DNA of 64,000 nt from Sphagnum compactum (lineage: Eukaryota; Bryophyta; Sphagnopsida; Sphagnales), in assembly GCA_965153455.1 (NCBI GenBank), contig OZ234493.1, positions 5,580,001-5,644,000 on the forward strand, in the 5' to 3' direction. Below the pieces are notes generated by a model. The model did no database searches and was not told where the DNA came from. It was given only the letters and a program-made list of their open reading frames with translations. Of the stretch, positions 1 to 12,546 are shown in pieces. Made by a program: the position numbers and the translations under genes. How positions within the stretch are numbered: the stretch's first letter is position 1; every line of letters begins with the position of its first letter.

Positions 1-2782
1 GTTTCAAGTTACAATGAAACAAATGTTTAATCACAGGCTCAAACTCTAAAATTCATGATCTTGTGCCTTGTTGCCCAAGAGGTTTATCACCAAAACTAAT
101 AATATTCTGCGAATTCAAAAGGTTTTTGGTAGCATTCCACTTTTCCAATACTAGCAATGTGGTGGCTTTAAGCTTCAAGGTTGATGCATTTGAAGTGAGA
201 GAAATGGGCGCTTTAATGTTTGACCTTGATTTAAAAGGTTGCAAACTTCGTGGTAGGGCCTTATTGAGCTTTGGGTTGATATGAAATTTGCTAACATCAA
301 AAGATCCTAAACACATGACCACTGAGACTTGTAACTTAACTGACGACAAACTGGAAGTCAATTCAACTATTTGAAATGTGGACCGGCACAATGTAGAAGT
401 GGGAACCTCATATGGGTTTTCAAGGCACACAAAGGTTGTTGACATAGCTGCATTAACAGGGTCGGTGCAAGCTAAAGTGAACCACTTTTTATGTCACACT
501 GTAGGTTTCTATAGAGTGTCATGCATTAATATGTCATTAACATGCCATAAAACCATCATAATGCCAAATTTTCCATTGAATTAAGATTCTCAACTTGAAT
601 AAAAAAACATCTACATAAAAAATTATAACATGAATTCTCCAAATATAGAGTATTGGACTTTTGAAGTTGAGAAATATGGACTAGTCTTTTGTCTATGGCC
701 TGATACAAATACATTTTTGTTTATGAATTTTGTTTAAGTTATTTTATAGGGACTCAATATATGACATATTAAAGCAAAAGTGACACAGATGCAAAAAAAA
801 TGTGAAAAAAACTTTAATCCGAAAGAAGATATGGATTTTTATTTGTCTTAAAATGGACATTATTACAAAATTCCATATCATATTCATTTTTTGGTGGATT
901 TCAATTTTTTTCTCTTTAACATGCATGTTGGGTTTTTATACAATTGGGTTTTTATTAACATAATTTTATTATCTCATTAATCACATTTAATCCCCCATTT
1001 AAATAATGATATCATAATACATTACAATTTTAACACTATCTAATGGACTTTTTATGGACTATTTATCCACTGGAATTGGTCCACTTTTTTTTGCAACCAC
1101 CCAATAGTCTTCTTTGGCTCCTGAAAACTCGAAACACATGGTGTAATGAATATGGAAAGCAAAACTTCCAAACATCTTTCTAGTTGTCATAGATCCTCAG
1201 AGCCTATGACATAAAAATATTTTTCTTACAGTTTTGATTCTAGAATAGCTTTCATAAGCTTTCTTGGAAACATGAAGTTGCCTATAAAAGAGTGTTAAAA
1301 TGATCACACAATTTCCAAACTTTTCGACATGGTCTCAATGAAACTCAATCTACACCCAAAATATCTCAAGATCACCAATTTCTGCTTGGACATCCCTACA
1401 AAAGAAAACCTCCAAGGAAGTCATACCTGTTTGATGCACATAATCTCAATTATCATTGGTGGGGATGTGTTCATTTGTTGCACCTTTTGGAATGTGATCC
1501 ACAAATCAACAACATACAAAGGAAGAAATGACATGTTTTGATATTTTCATTATAGTGTGTACGACTTGGAAAATATAATTCACCTTGATAAGATTATCCA
1601 TAGATTTTCCAACACATTGTTCTCTTGGTCATAAGAATCTCTTCAAAGGAAGCACTTTCTCTAACCCCCAACAGCTTCATTGCATTCTCCAAAAACATTT
1701 CAGAAAGGAAAAGAATCATTAGCCATGAAATCATTTACCTTTGCATTCAATCACAAGGACCATTGTTGTTATGAGTCCCTACTCTTGAAACATGGTTTTT
1801 TAGGCATGGTTCTTTACATGAGCCAACCTTGCAAAACATTACATGTTTTGAGTATGTTTTGAGCTTTTTGCAATAGTTTTCACAACATGTGGTCGATTTG
1901 TTTCCAAAGGCATTTCCCCTTGGATATCCACCAACAAAAGTGTTAGGGAATACCACCTATTGAGAACCTTGATTTGTAGCCTTGGTTACCAACCTCTCTG
2001 TTTTATCTTATGGTTCGATGCATAAACAAATAGAGATGTAATGAAGAAGGGAGTGAGCGAGCAAGGGAGAACATATGGTACAATTTATTGAAAGTAGCTG
2101 GAATATTATAGAAGATATTAAAAGCATGCGCCACAATAGTTCGAATAAATTTACATGAGACACTGGAAACCATGTTGTTTGCATGTAAGTCTTATAAGTA
2201 AATCTTGTGAGTGATGGAAATACAAGTTGTCCCACTTCAAGATTAAACTGAACCTACGAATAGGTACAGTCCAATAATGCATGAAAAAAAGGTTCGTAAA
2301 AGAAGAAAATGTTTCGATTTAACACCATGATGACAACGAAAGCTGACATTATGTGCATTGGCAAAAAGATCATTGTTAAACTCTTGGTCTTCTTCGTGCT
2401 GGTCTTCTCTCATTGCTTGCTTGTTCGCTTCCTTTCTTTTTTCCATGATAGTCGTACGAGTGGGATAACTTGTTAGGAGATGGGGTGATTAATAGGTAGG
2501 GCAAAAGACGTTAACCCCAAGTGGGGCAAATGGGTTGTGCACATGAAGGAAGAAGCTCGACAAACTGCCATGAAAGAAGCAAATCTACTCATGATCTTCC
2601 ACAAAACCTAGCAAGTAGAAAATCTCAACTTTCTACTTTATCGCACCTAGTAGACATCCGTTTGCCACTATAGCTCCCCTTTCAGCCTACCAACGAATTG
2701 TGGTGTTCCGTTTAACACTCAACTCGAGTCTTTCACGAGTGTCACCATTCACCTTTGTGCTCACCTACCTATCTTCCATAGC
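1..2782. other. AT-rich intergenic DNA, no supportable gene
   Basis: Short open frames occur on both strands, the longest about 130 codons at 53-445 on the minus strand. None shows a recognisable domain, plant codon bias or splice context. The stretch is AT-rich with long A/T runs and poor in CpG, as expected of silenced repeat-derived plant DNA. I see no promoter or RNA gene that I can support here. Confidence 0.6.
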
Positions 2783-3072
2783 AATGGGAACAAAAGGAAT
2801 TTGCTAGGAACTTGATGAGAACAAGAGGAATTTTATGGGAATTCTTTGGGAACTTGATGTGAACAAAAGGATATTGATGGGTTATTGATGGGAACAAGAG
2901 GAATTTGATGAGAACATTTTGGGAACTTGATGGGAACAAAAGGAATTTGATTGAAACTTGATGGGAACAAAAGGAACTTGATTGAAACTTGATGGGAACA
3001 AAGGAATTTTGACGGATTATTGATGGGAACAAAAGGAATTTGATTGTAACTCTTTGGGAACTTGATGGGAAA
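2783..3072. repeat. Minisatellite, core TTGATGGGAACAAAAGGAA
   Basis: About nine imperfect copies of a G/A-rich core (variants of TTGATGGGAACAAAAGGAA) follow one another at irregular spacing of roughly 20-40 bp. The repetition makes a long minus-strand open frame (2769-3260) of repeated Ile-Lys-Phe-Leu-Leu-Phe-Pro motifs. I regard that frame as a by-product of the repeat and not as a gene. Confidence 0.8.
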
Positions 3073-3076
3073 TCAC

Positions 3077-3194
3077 CCACCCCTTCAAAAAGATAATAAA
3101 CATCCCTTTGGGGCATGTTTGCACTACCCAATTGGCTCACCCCTTCAAAAATAAGAGACATCCTCGGGGGCATGTTGGTGCTGCCCAAATTGGC
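3077..3194. repeat. Two-copy tandem duplication of about 60 bp
   Basis: The segment beginning CACCCCTTCAAAAA and ending near CCAATTGGC occurs twice in direct tandem (about 3077-3135 and 3138-3194). The copies differ by small indels and substitutions. It abuts the minisatellite and may be part of the same repeat unit. Confidence 0.75.
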
Positions 3195-3728
3195 GCTCCT
3201 CACATGCTTTATCCTAATGTGTTTTTTTAGGAACAAGCTACACGGATAGGTACATCCCATGTATGGAATTTGTTGGTAACAAATTGCCTAGAGGGCAGGC
3301 AAAGAAAATTAGATGGAGCAGCTCAAAAGATGGGCAGACAATGTGTGCATGTGCACATTTTATCTACCTGCCTCCCTTTCTGCCAGCGGATTTCAAGGAG
3401 CAGGCAGGCAGAACCCATAACAGAATCGTAGTAGAAGACACAGAATTTTCAAGTCTCAAGATCTCACTTGAGATCTCAGAAAGGGACGAGCGACGTGGCC
3501 TCACCAGCATCCAGAACCTCTGGAAATCGCACAAAGCCTCCTCCTCAAAGATACCCGAATAGGGCACCAAAACAAGCTAGTTAGAACTGAGGTAAGGTGG
3601 ATGGGCAACCCCAGAGGTCCCTAGTCTGAGGTCCCTTTTTATCTGCCAATACAAAGGAACAGTTGAGTTACTGTTTACATATATTGGGATTCTCTTGTCT
3701 CTTCATTATTAAGTTATCTTAAAACTTA

Positions 3729-4030
3729 CCCTGTGTTTAGGCCCTAGTTTGACCCTGGAATCCCTGTTTCATCCCCAAATCAGGGCTGTTTCGGCATTTT
3801 ATTCTGACAGGGCTTCATTCAATGAAGAACAACAATGCCGGGTCTGAGCACAGCAATGAGGGTTCAAGTTTCAAGTAACGAAAATTAAAACTGGGGATGA
3901 AACTGCTGTGAGGATCAAAATTAGGTGAGAAACCCCAATTTAGTCCCCTCTTTTTCTCCCTGTTTACTATTTTCATCCTAACTTCAAAACTGGGGTCCAG
4001 TAACCCTAGTTTGGGGTACGTTATGGATAA
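3729..4030 (+). repeat. Dispersed repeat A, left copy
   Basis: This stretch matches the reverse complement of 12230-12546. Shared landmarks in the same order are TTTAGGCCCTAGTT, ATCCCTGTTTCATCCCCAA, AAAACTGGG, AATTTAGGTGAGA (variant here) and TTTTCATCCTGACTTC (variant here). Similarity is clear but interrupted by indels. It has no coding potential I can support and its class is unknown; a fragment of an LTR or MITE is possible. Confidence 0.75.
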
Positions 4031-4204
4031 CTGTAATGTCTGTGTGGACTCCTGCTGCCTCTTTTCCAGAGATGGAGATCATGCATCTGAAGTATATATG
4101 TGGACAAGTCCACCCACAAGCCCCTATTCAGACCTAACCTGTGTTTATAAATACAAAATAAGTACCCCCAGCTTATAATTGGGGTTGGGGGGGGGGGATT
4201 TTTT

Positions 4205-4310
4205 TCATTTTTCCTTTGTTCCCAACATGTGTCCCTTCAAGTTCCCAATGAGTTCCCATCAGGTTCTCATTATATTTTGTAGGTTCCCAACGTGTTCCTC
4301 AAGGGTGTTC
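4205..4310 (-). repeat. Degenerate minisatellite, opposite orientation to 2783-3072
   Basis: Copies of GTTCCCATCAGGTTC, AAGTTCCCAATGAG and similar words are the reverse complement of the GGGAACTTGATGGGAAC units at 2783-3072. They follow a G-rich run near 4187-4198. The two arrays therefore face each other about 1.1 kb apart. Confidence 0.55.
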
Positions 4311-4877
4311 CCAATAGCACCTCGCTTTGATTGCATATGTTTTGTCACCTACATAGGTGGGCCAAAGGGGAAGACACTCCATCTTTCCATAGAATCTTTT
4401 ATTTTGTGGAGCCTCAACCTTTTTTTTCTTTGGGCCAATCAAATTGGCTCATTGCAACAAAAAAAAAAGTTGGACTTGTGAGCACCCCCAGCTAATTAAT
4501 ATGAAATAAAATAAGTACCCCAGTTCATATGGAAGTTCCCTATGTCCCACAGTTTCTGCTCCCTGCCATTAGGGGAGGCCAAAATAGTGCTGAACAAAGT
4601 GAGAACAAGAAAATTTCCTTAGCCAATGATGTGAGCCAATATGAGTACAAAAGGCTTTAGACTCTTTTCTTTTGGGGAATATGGGGGGGTTTTGAGATTT
4701 TTTCTTTTCTCTTTTGTGATGGGTGCAAGAAAATTAAGTGTAATTTGTTTCTCTTTCTTTCTGGGGTTGGGGTTGAGGGCATGGCAAATAAAGTCCCCCT
4801 TTCAACTGATTAACAACAATCACTCTATATTGTATAGTGTTAGTTCTTCCTAGGCCTTATAGCAAGTCTACCCATAC

Positions 4878-5204
4878 CTTTTATTGGCCTTGCCTACCAA
4901 GGCAAGGATATTGTGTTTAGATTCATTATAGAGTATAGTAGCTTAAAGGGATTTTGGCCCCTAGGTAATAATAGGTCTATTTTTATATGAGGATTTTGTA
5001 AAGATGATATTTTGGCTTGTGTTGAAACTTGAGATTAGTTATAGAGTTATTATATCTTGAAGGATTTTTGGTTTCTTTTAGAGTATTTTTTGAAGATTAT
5101 ATTTTTGCATGGTGAAATATTTGAGTTTCTGTAATTCTTCTTTTGCCTTAAGACGCTTTTTAATGTAAATGGCAAGGCCACAGTGTGACACACCCCTTGT
5201 TTAA
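4878..5204 (+). repeat. Dispersed repeat B, left copy
   Basis: About 325 bp that matches the reverse complement of 13322-13638 over its length at high similarity. Shared landmarks include the ends CAAGGGGTGTGTCACACTG and GGATATTGTGTTTAGATTCA in reverse order. The minus-strand frame here (5050-5271) and the plus-strand frame of the other copy (13328-13537) encode the same lysine-rich peptide. That reflects shared repeat descent and does not show a gene. Confidence 0.85.
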
Positions 5205-6940
5205 GCATGGACCAATGTTTATGGCGTTGCATCCAATAGAGAGTGTTAATTGTTTCCCCAACCCCACCCATAAGTTCATGAATGTGTTTTTTAGAGGTGA
5301 TGATTTATTGGAACTGATTTAGGTAGGACATCTCTAAGTTTCATAAGTTGTCGACTTCACCAATTCTCAAGCAACGAGGAATGAAAAGCTGTATTTTTAA
5401 ATGTGTTATTTTTTATAAAAAAATTCCAACATCAGAGTCACAAGCACATTTTCAATATTTTTTGCACCAATTTTTTTTCAATTCAATCAAGATTCCTAAT
5501 TTGAATTCAAGTTTCTTCAAGTTGCATGCAATGTCATTTAATATTTTCATTTGAATGAAACTTATATTTCACAATTTTCAATTCAATTTTCTTGTCAATT
5601 GATCATCATTGGTAGTGAGTAACAACACAAAGCCCAAGTTGGACAATATAAAGTGAGAAATTATTTAAATATTATCACCTCCTTGGCCAATCAAAAGCAA
5701 TCTTTTGGGGGAAGGGGGGGTGGGCTGCACTTCTCCAATTGTTGGCTCCACTTTAACCTCTCCTTTGGAGTTGAATTTGATTGCAATGGGTTTGCAATTG
5801 TGAAAATTTATTTAAAACAGAAAATAATTTAATTTATGCTGAAACCGTTGCAGTTCAAATCTCACAGTCCAAAACTTGGACATTCTTAATTTTTATAATA
5901 ATATTTTAAAAATTATACAAGTAATAAATAATTTCTCAAAACTTCAGCCCAAAAAAAATAAATTTAATTTATGCTGAAACCATTTCATGTACTATGACAA
6001 ACAGTTAGCAAGTCAGGTATTTCAAAATATATTACACATTACAAGTGGGTATTGTGGATATTTTAAAACCAGGAAAACTGGTAACCAGGGTATTGCTTAA
6101 ACAAGAAAATTGATAACACAAAGTCTCACAAAATAAATTCAAAATCCAGTTACTGGAATACCTTGGCAGCTTTGATACTAATTATATTATTTGTACAACT
6201 GTTGAAATTTTCAACCAAAAAAAATTTGAAAGAGAAACATTTTGTGAAGGAAACTAGAGAATTTTTTGGAATACATAAGAAGTTTTTTTTTGACCAACAT
6301 GAAATCCTCAAAATTAAGTACTGTAATATCTAGGCTGGTTAGGCATTAATAAATCATTTTTGGATCTGCCAAAAACTCTGACAAATATTTACCTACCATA
6401 CCAAAAATCTGAAAGAAACTCTCAAGCACACTAGCTTCATTATTTAGTATATAGTGCCTAATTATAAAATATTATTAATTCTACTGTCAAAAGTAAGTGA
6501 AATATATATATATATATTCTTAAGGCACCTTGTTGCTGAACCTGCCCATGTACTACAATAGGTAATTACTTGACAAACATGTGTTGAAGCTGCCCTTGCA
6601 CTACTATATTTGATACTCTATGCAAGAGGAATTCTGTTTTTTTCACAAAGACCTTGGCCAGCTCCAGTTATGGGATAATTTTCTTTTATAAAAAATTTAA
6701 AATTTATTTAAAATTTATTTATTTATTTATTTAAAAATAAAATAACTAAAATAAGAAAAACACCGACCAACTCTAGTCCAATCTCCAAACCCATTTTCAT
6801 ACTCTTTGAAGGTTTAGGTGTGTCAATTGTCTCATTGGAGAAGGAAGGCAGCAGGAACGGAATTTTCAGAAAGAGAAGGAAAGCAGAGAATCATGAATGC
6901 TAAGCAGGCAAGGAAAAACACTGAACGCGAGAACTGGGAT
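5205..6940. other. AT-rich intergenic DNA upstream of the helicase gene
   Basis: No gene is visible. The stretch holds simple sequences, including a TA run near 6502-6519 and a TTTA run near 6713-6733. The last few hundred bases become more GC-rich and probably include the helicase promoter and transcription start, which cannot be placed exactly. Confidence 0.5.
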
Positions 6941-6948
6941 GAAACAGG

Positions 6949-6967
6949 TAGGGTTAGGGTTAGGGTT
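6949..6967. promoter_or_regulatory. Telo-box-like motif (three TAGGGTT units)
   Basis: Three contiguous TAGGGTT-type units lie about 130 bp upstream of the helicase start codon. The reverse complement contains AACCCTAA, the core of the plant telo-box found in promoters of many housekeeping and ribosome-related genes. Position and motif are seen; the regulatory role is inferred. Confidence 0.5.
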
Positions 6968-7014
6968 CTGAGATCTGTGGTTTGTCAAGAAAGAGGAGCG
7001 GGTATTGTCCCACC

Positions 7015-7036
7015 AGAGAGATAGAGAGAGAGAGAG
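7015..7036. repeat. GA microsatellite in the helicase leader
   Basis: A GA-rich run lies about 60 bp upstream of the ATG at 7093. Plant GA repeats in leaders and promoters can bind BBR/BPC proteins, so a regulatory role is possible. It may equally be a neutral microsatellite. Confidence 0.6.
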
Positions 7037-7092
7037 GATGCACGCGACGTCGTAGGATAAATGCATGCAAGGTTGTAGAGTAGCTGGTTAGA

Positions 7093-10000
7093 ATGGATTC
7101 GGGGTTGAAGAAGTTGGAGTATTTGTCGCTGGTGTCCAAGGTTTGCACGGAGCTTGAAGCGCACATCGGATGCTCTGATAAAACCTTAGCTGAGTTTATC
7201 ATCGACATCGCTCAGCGTAGTGACACGGTCGAGGCTTTCGACCAGGCGCTGAAGAAGAATGGCGCCGAGATCCCTGAGTACTTCGTCAAGACGTTGCTGA
7301 CCATCATCCACGCTATTCTGCCCCCGAAGAGTAAGGCGGAGCGGGAGAAGCTCAAGGGTTTAGACGGGGACAAAGACGAGAAGAAGTCGGCCTTCCCGGG
7401 ACTATCCGTTCCTGACAATCGAACGCGCGTGAAAGAGTTGGAAGAAGAGCTTACCGCAGAGGGAGTCGTAGTTCGAGATCGGATTGATGGCGGCAGGAGA
7501 GATGCGCATAGGAATGGGAGAGAAAGGGGTGAAAAAGAAAATCAGGGGGAGGACGACGAACTAAGGGATAGACGTAGACACAGTGTGAGGGACAAGGATA
7601 AAGGAAGGGACAGGGACAGGGAGCGAGAAAGGGGGAGAGAGAGGGAAAGCGGGAGTGAGAGAGATGGAATTAGGGTTAGGGATGGTGTGGGAGGTAGAGG
7701 GGACAAAGACGACATAGATCAAAGGTATCGACATGGTAGAGGAAGGGAACATGAGGAGAAGGAAGAACGAGTAAGGTTGAGTGATAGAGACAGGGGCCGC
7801 GATAGAGATCCAGCGCAAGGAAGTGCTCGGCATCAAAGAGACGGCGGTGAGAAATGGAGAGAGAGTGACGGGGCCAGGGACAATAATGACGATCATGGGG
7901 GGAGAGAAAGGGGAGGTCAAACGAGGGCCAATGGAGCTGGCCGCACAGAGGTGGTCGATGAGCCTGAGCTGTTTGGAATATACAAGGGAAGGGTTTCACG
8001 GATAATGGACTATGGCTGCTTTGTTCAACTGCAAGGAGTGAGAGAGAGAAAAGAGGGACTTGTACATGTGTATCATATTGCATCTCGCAGGGTTGCAAAT
8101 GCCAAAGATGCCGTGGAGCGGGATCAGGAGGTCTGGGTAAAGGTGATCTCAATTGGTGAGAAGAAAATGAGCCTCTCCATGCGTGATGTCGACCAGAAGA
8201 CTGGGCAAGATTTGCTTCCCATGAAAAAACCCAGCATTGAGGAGGAGAACCTGCGCACCAATCCATCCAGCTCCAGCCTGGCCCCTGTCACAAGGAAGGG
8301 TTTGTCAGGAATCACCATAGTTGAGGAAGATGAGAATGTCTCAGCCAGAAGGCCTATGAAGAGGATGAGCTCACCAGAGCGGTGGGAGGCTAAGCAATTG
8401 ATTGCATCAGGGGTGCTGGATGTGCGGGACTATCCCATGTATGATGAGGATGGTGGTGGCATGTTGTATCAAGAAGAGGGTGGGGAAGAAGAGCTTGAGA
8501 TCGAGCTCAATGAAGATGAACCCCCGTTTCTCAGGGGCCAGACACGATACTCCATTGATGTATCCCCAGTCAAAATTGTGAAGAACCCTGATGGCTCCTT
8601 ACAGCGAGCTGCTATGACTCAGTCAGCACTGGCAAAAGAGAGGAGGGAGCTGCGGGAACAGCAGCAGCGAACCATGCTGGATTCAATACCCAAGGATCTT
8701 AACAGACCATGGGAGGATCCCATGCCTGAGACTGGTGAGAGGCATTTGGCTCAGGAGCTTCGTGGAGTGGGGCTCTCAGCCTATGACATGCCAGAGTGGA
8801 AGAAGGATGCATTTGGCAAGGCTCCCACATTTGGGCAACGCTCAAAGCTTTCAATCCAGGAGCAGCGACAGAGTTTGCCTATTTACAAGCTAAAGAATGA
8901 GCTCATCAAGGCCGTAAATGACAACCAGGTGCTGGTGGTCATTGGAGAGACAGGCTCGGGGAAGACAACACAGATGACACAGTATTTGGCAGAAGCTGGA
9001 TACACAACTAGGGGCAAAATAGGATGCACACAACCTCGGCGTGTGGCAGCAATGTCAGTGGCCAAAAGAGTTGCCGAGGAATTTGGCTGTCGTCTTGGTG
9101 AGGAGGTCGGTTATGCAATTCGGTTTGAGGACTGCACAGGACCCGAGACAGTGATCAAGTATATGACAGATGGAATGTTGCTCCGAGAGATTTTAGTTGA
9201 TGAGCAGCTCGTTTCGTATTCTGTGATCATGCTGGACGAGGCTCATGAACGGACAATTCATACAGATGTGTTGTTTGGCCTTTTGAAGGGGCTTGTGAAG
9301 CGGAGGCCTGATCTAAGGCTCATTGTCACTTCAGCAACACTGAACGCAGAGAAGTTTTCTGGTTATTTCTTCAATTGCCCCATCTTCACCATCCCTGGAC
9401 GGACTTTCCCAGTGGAGATTCTCTACACAAAGCAACCTGAGACTGATTATCTTGATGCTGCCCTCATTACAGTGATGCAGATCCATCTCACTGAGCCTGA
9501 GGGGGATATTCTGCTTTTCTTGACAGGGCAGGAGGAGATCGATACAGCCTGTCAGATTCTGTATGAGAGAATTAAGGGATTGGGTCCTAATGTGCCAGAG
9601 CTGATCATCTTGCCTGTCTACAGTGCTCTTCCAAGTGAGATGCAGACTCGTATTTTTGAGCCACCACCTCCTGGAACAAGGAAGGTGGTGGTGGCCACCA
9701 ATATTGCAGAGGCATCTCTTACGATTGATGGAATTTACTATGTTGTGGACCCTGGGTTTGCAAAGCAAAATGTATACAATCCAAAGCTTGGACTTGATTC
9801 CTTGGTCATCACTCCCATTTCACAAGCATCAGCACGCCAAAGAGCAGGTCGAGCAGGTAGAACTGGACCTGGCAAGTGTTATCGACTGTACACAGAGAGT
9901 GCATACCGCAATGAGATGCTGCCCACAACTGTGCCAGAAATCCAAAGAATAAACTTGGGATCTACAACACTGCAAATGAAAGCTATGGGGATCAATGATC

Positions 10001-11353
10001 TCCTCTCCTTTGATTTTATGGACCCTCCTCCCCCACAGGCACTCATATCAGCTATGGAACAGCTGTACAGTCTTGGAGCACTAGACGAGGAGGGCCTTTT
10101 GACAAAATTGGGAAGAAAAATGGCCGAGTTTCCTTTGGAGCCGCCTCAATCAAAGATGCTGCTGGCCAGTGTGGACTTGGGTTGCAGTGATGAAATTCTT
10201 ACAATCATCTCTATGCTACAAGCCCAGAATATCTTCTATCGCCCACGGGAGAAACAAGCACAGGCAGACCAAAAGAAGGCAAAGTTCTTCCAAATTGAAG
10301 GTGATCACTTGACATTGTTAGCAGTGTATGAGGCTTGGAAGGCCAAAAACTTTTCAGGTCCATGGTGTTTTGAGAACTTTGTGCAGTCCCGGTCACTGAG
10401 GAGAGCGCAGGATGTGCGGAAGCAGCTGCTCACCGTCATGGACAGGTATTGAAGCAATACATTTGTGCACAGTTGTACTTCTGCTCTTGAATTATCAGTT
10501 CCTGTAACAAGAGGACTGCAATGTAGTTCATAGTAATGTTTGAATATAGTTGCTCAGAGATATGTTCATGGTCCAGGATGAGCCAGCTACTACCCTCAAG
10601 TTAGAGTTTCCATGCCTTTGGCTTAGATGGTTGCTTGTACAGGGGCAGGTGAATTGAAATGGGGCTTTACCCTCACAAGCTATTGCAGCTTGAGTCACAA
10701 TCCCATTGACTTGTTGAATGGATGTCATCATGTGAGAGGAGAGTTCACAATAAGCAACGCTGAAGTATCTTTAAATGCTTGTCCTAAAGTGTTTCAACTG
10801 ATCTTACTAGCAGGCCTGGGGTGATAAGATACTGTCAACTCTTCTATTTGTCATAATGTGAGAGAAGTGGCATCAAGAGCTGAAACCTGGTAGTTGACAA
10901 AAGCACATAGTCCTTATTTTACTGTTGCTGACTTGGATTGGGCCTGTTTGTGGGTTCAGGTACAAGCTGGATGTGGTAAGCGCAGGCAAGAACTTCACAC
11001 GCATACGCAAGGCAATAGCTGCTGGTTTCTTCTTCCATGCAGCACGCAAGGACCCACAAGAGGGTTACCGCACGTTGGTTGAGAATCAACCAGTCTATAT
11101 TCATCCTAGCAGTGCACTGTTCCAGCGGCAGCCTGACTGGGTCATCTATCATGAGTTAGTCATGACCACAAAGGAGTACATGCGTGAGGTTACCTTGATG
11201 GATCCTAAGTGGCTTGTTGAGTTGGCACCAAGGTTTTTCAAGGTTGCTGATCCCACAAAATTAAGCAAGAGGAAACGACAAGAGCGCATCGAACCCCTCT
11301 ATGATCGTTACCATGAACCAAACTCGTGGCGTCTTAGCAAGCGGCGTGCTTAA
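7093..11353 (+). CDS. DEAH-box pre-mRNA-splicing RNA helicase, PRP22/DHX8 type
   Basis: Join 7093-10445 and 10960-11353 encodes 1248 residues, a normal length for the family. Prp22/DHX8 uses ATP to release spliced mRNA from the spliceosome in the nucleus. In order: a conserved helical N-terminus (1-80); an Arg/Asp/Glu-rich low-complexity stretch (about 125-285) resembling RS/RD domains; an S1 RNA-binding domain (about 292-366); then the RecA core with GETGSGKT (618-625), DEAH (715-718), SAT (747-749), [12 protein letters not shown] and QRAGRAGR (916-923). HA2 and OB-fold regions follow, ending in the family's [21 protein letters not shown]-like tail. The start is fixed by an in-frame TAG 12 bases upstream. 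The S1 domain separates it from PRP2, PRP16 and PRP43. All catalytic motifs look intact. Confidence 0.97.
10446..10959 (+). other. Single intron of the PRP22-type helicase gene
   Basis: The donor (CAG|GTATTG) and acceptor (TTCAG|GTAC) restore the conserved reading [13 protein letters not shown] across the junction. Without splicing the first exon would stop at TGA 10450-10452. The 514-base intron falls in the C-terminal OB-fold region. Confidence 0.93.
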
Positions 11354-12229
11354 CAATATTTCACGATCTTCATGTACATCATCTGAGCTTTTCATTACAA
11401 GCCTTGGTAGTCTTGATCTGGTGAGGAAGTTGCACCACAGGAGACTAGTGCTGGGTTTCACTCAGGGTCATGAACATAGCAGTTTTGCATCCTCTATAGA
11501 AGACAGTGGTTCTTCACAAGGTTCTTGTTAATTTAGTTTGCTTGGTGCAGCTGACAGTTAGCATTCCTCGAGTAATCTAGTTTTAGTCACCATTCCTCAT
11601 CTTTCCTCACTTGCCAAAATGCTGCAGTCACTGTTCTTGCAGGTGGTGGAGTACCTACTTCTAGAGTGACATTCCTATTCATATCTGACAGCAATTAAGG
11701 TGGAGACAAGATTTTAGTTTGTCATCTATACACCCTGAATTGTTTGACCCTACCCTTCCTAATACTGCACCTTTGAGAAGGCATCTTTTTTCAAAGCACA
11801 CAGTTCCAAAAGTCAAAATGAAAAATGCTTCTTGTCCACCTTTAGAGGCAGCTGCTGCCGCCACTGCCTGCTGCTCTTGCAGATGATTCCTCCTACAGTG
11901 TAATGTGTGAAGAATCGGCTTTGCAGAACTGTTTTGTGGGACATCTGGCAGGTCAAAGTTGATGATGATGAGTTCAGCTGTTTCTAACAATATTGCTTGG
12001 CATTTTATTATTTAATCCCTGCTTTGAAAACGTTGTCAGCAGCACACAGCAGCAACTGTGATTTTCATTGCAAGACAGATCCAACAGCTAAAAAGCTTCA
12101 TGATTCATCATCATGCTATACAATCATAGGAAACAAAATCTTCAAGAGTGTCAATCCTGCTGTACAATCCATGTAAAGTATGTTTGAAAAAAGCAGGCTG
12201 GAAAGAGCTGGCTATTGATATTTAATAGA
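11354..12229. other. 3' flank of the helicase gene
   Basis: This probably includes the 3'UTR, but no clear polyadenylation site can be assigned. No other gene is visible. Small open frames here lack recognisable domains. Confidence 0.5.
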
Positions 12230-12546
12230 GGTATCAGCGGGGCTACTGAGCAACAGTTTCGCCCAAACTGGAGATGGAATGAGAAGTCAGGATGAAAACA
12301 GTAGACATGAACAAAAAAGGGGACCAAATTAGTTGTCTCACCTAAATTCGGCCACAGGAGTTTCACCCCCCAGTTTTGGGATTTGCTTGTCCCTACGTAT
12401 TCACTGCTGCTGATATCCTTCATACCCTTGTCAGAATGAGATCCTGCAAATCATGAAATGGTACAATTTTTCGCTCATTTGACACCTGCCCTCGAATTGG
12501 GGATGAAACAGGGATTAGAGGTTGGAACTAGGGCCTAAAGACAGAG
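12230..12546 (-). repeat. Dispersed repeat A, right copy (inverted)
   Basis: Reverse-complement match to 3729-4030 with the landmark words listed there, in the same order when read on the minus strand. It lies about 0.9 kb downstream of the helicase stop codon. Confidence 0.75.

Noticed and set aside
53-445. Minus-strand open frame of 130 codons near the window start
   Set aside because: No recognisable motif, no splice context and composition like its AT-rich surroundings; a partial gene extending from outside cannot be excluded.
2769-3260. Minus-strand open frame of 163 codons
   Set aside because: Most of it is the translated minisatellite at 2783-3072; no domain or start context supports a gene.
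7676-8266. Minus-strand open frame of 196 codons within the helicase gene
   Set aside because: It lies antisense to the Arg/Asp-rich and S1 coding region and is a shadow of that codon usage.
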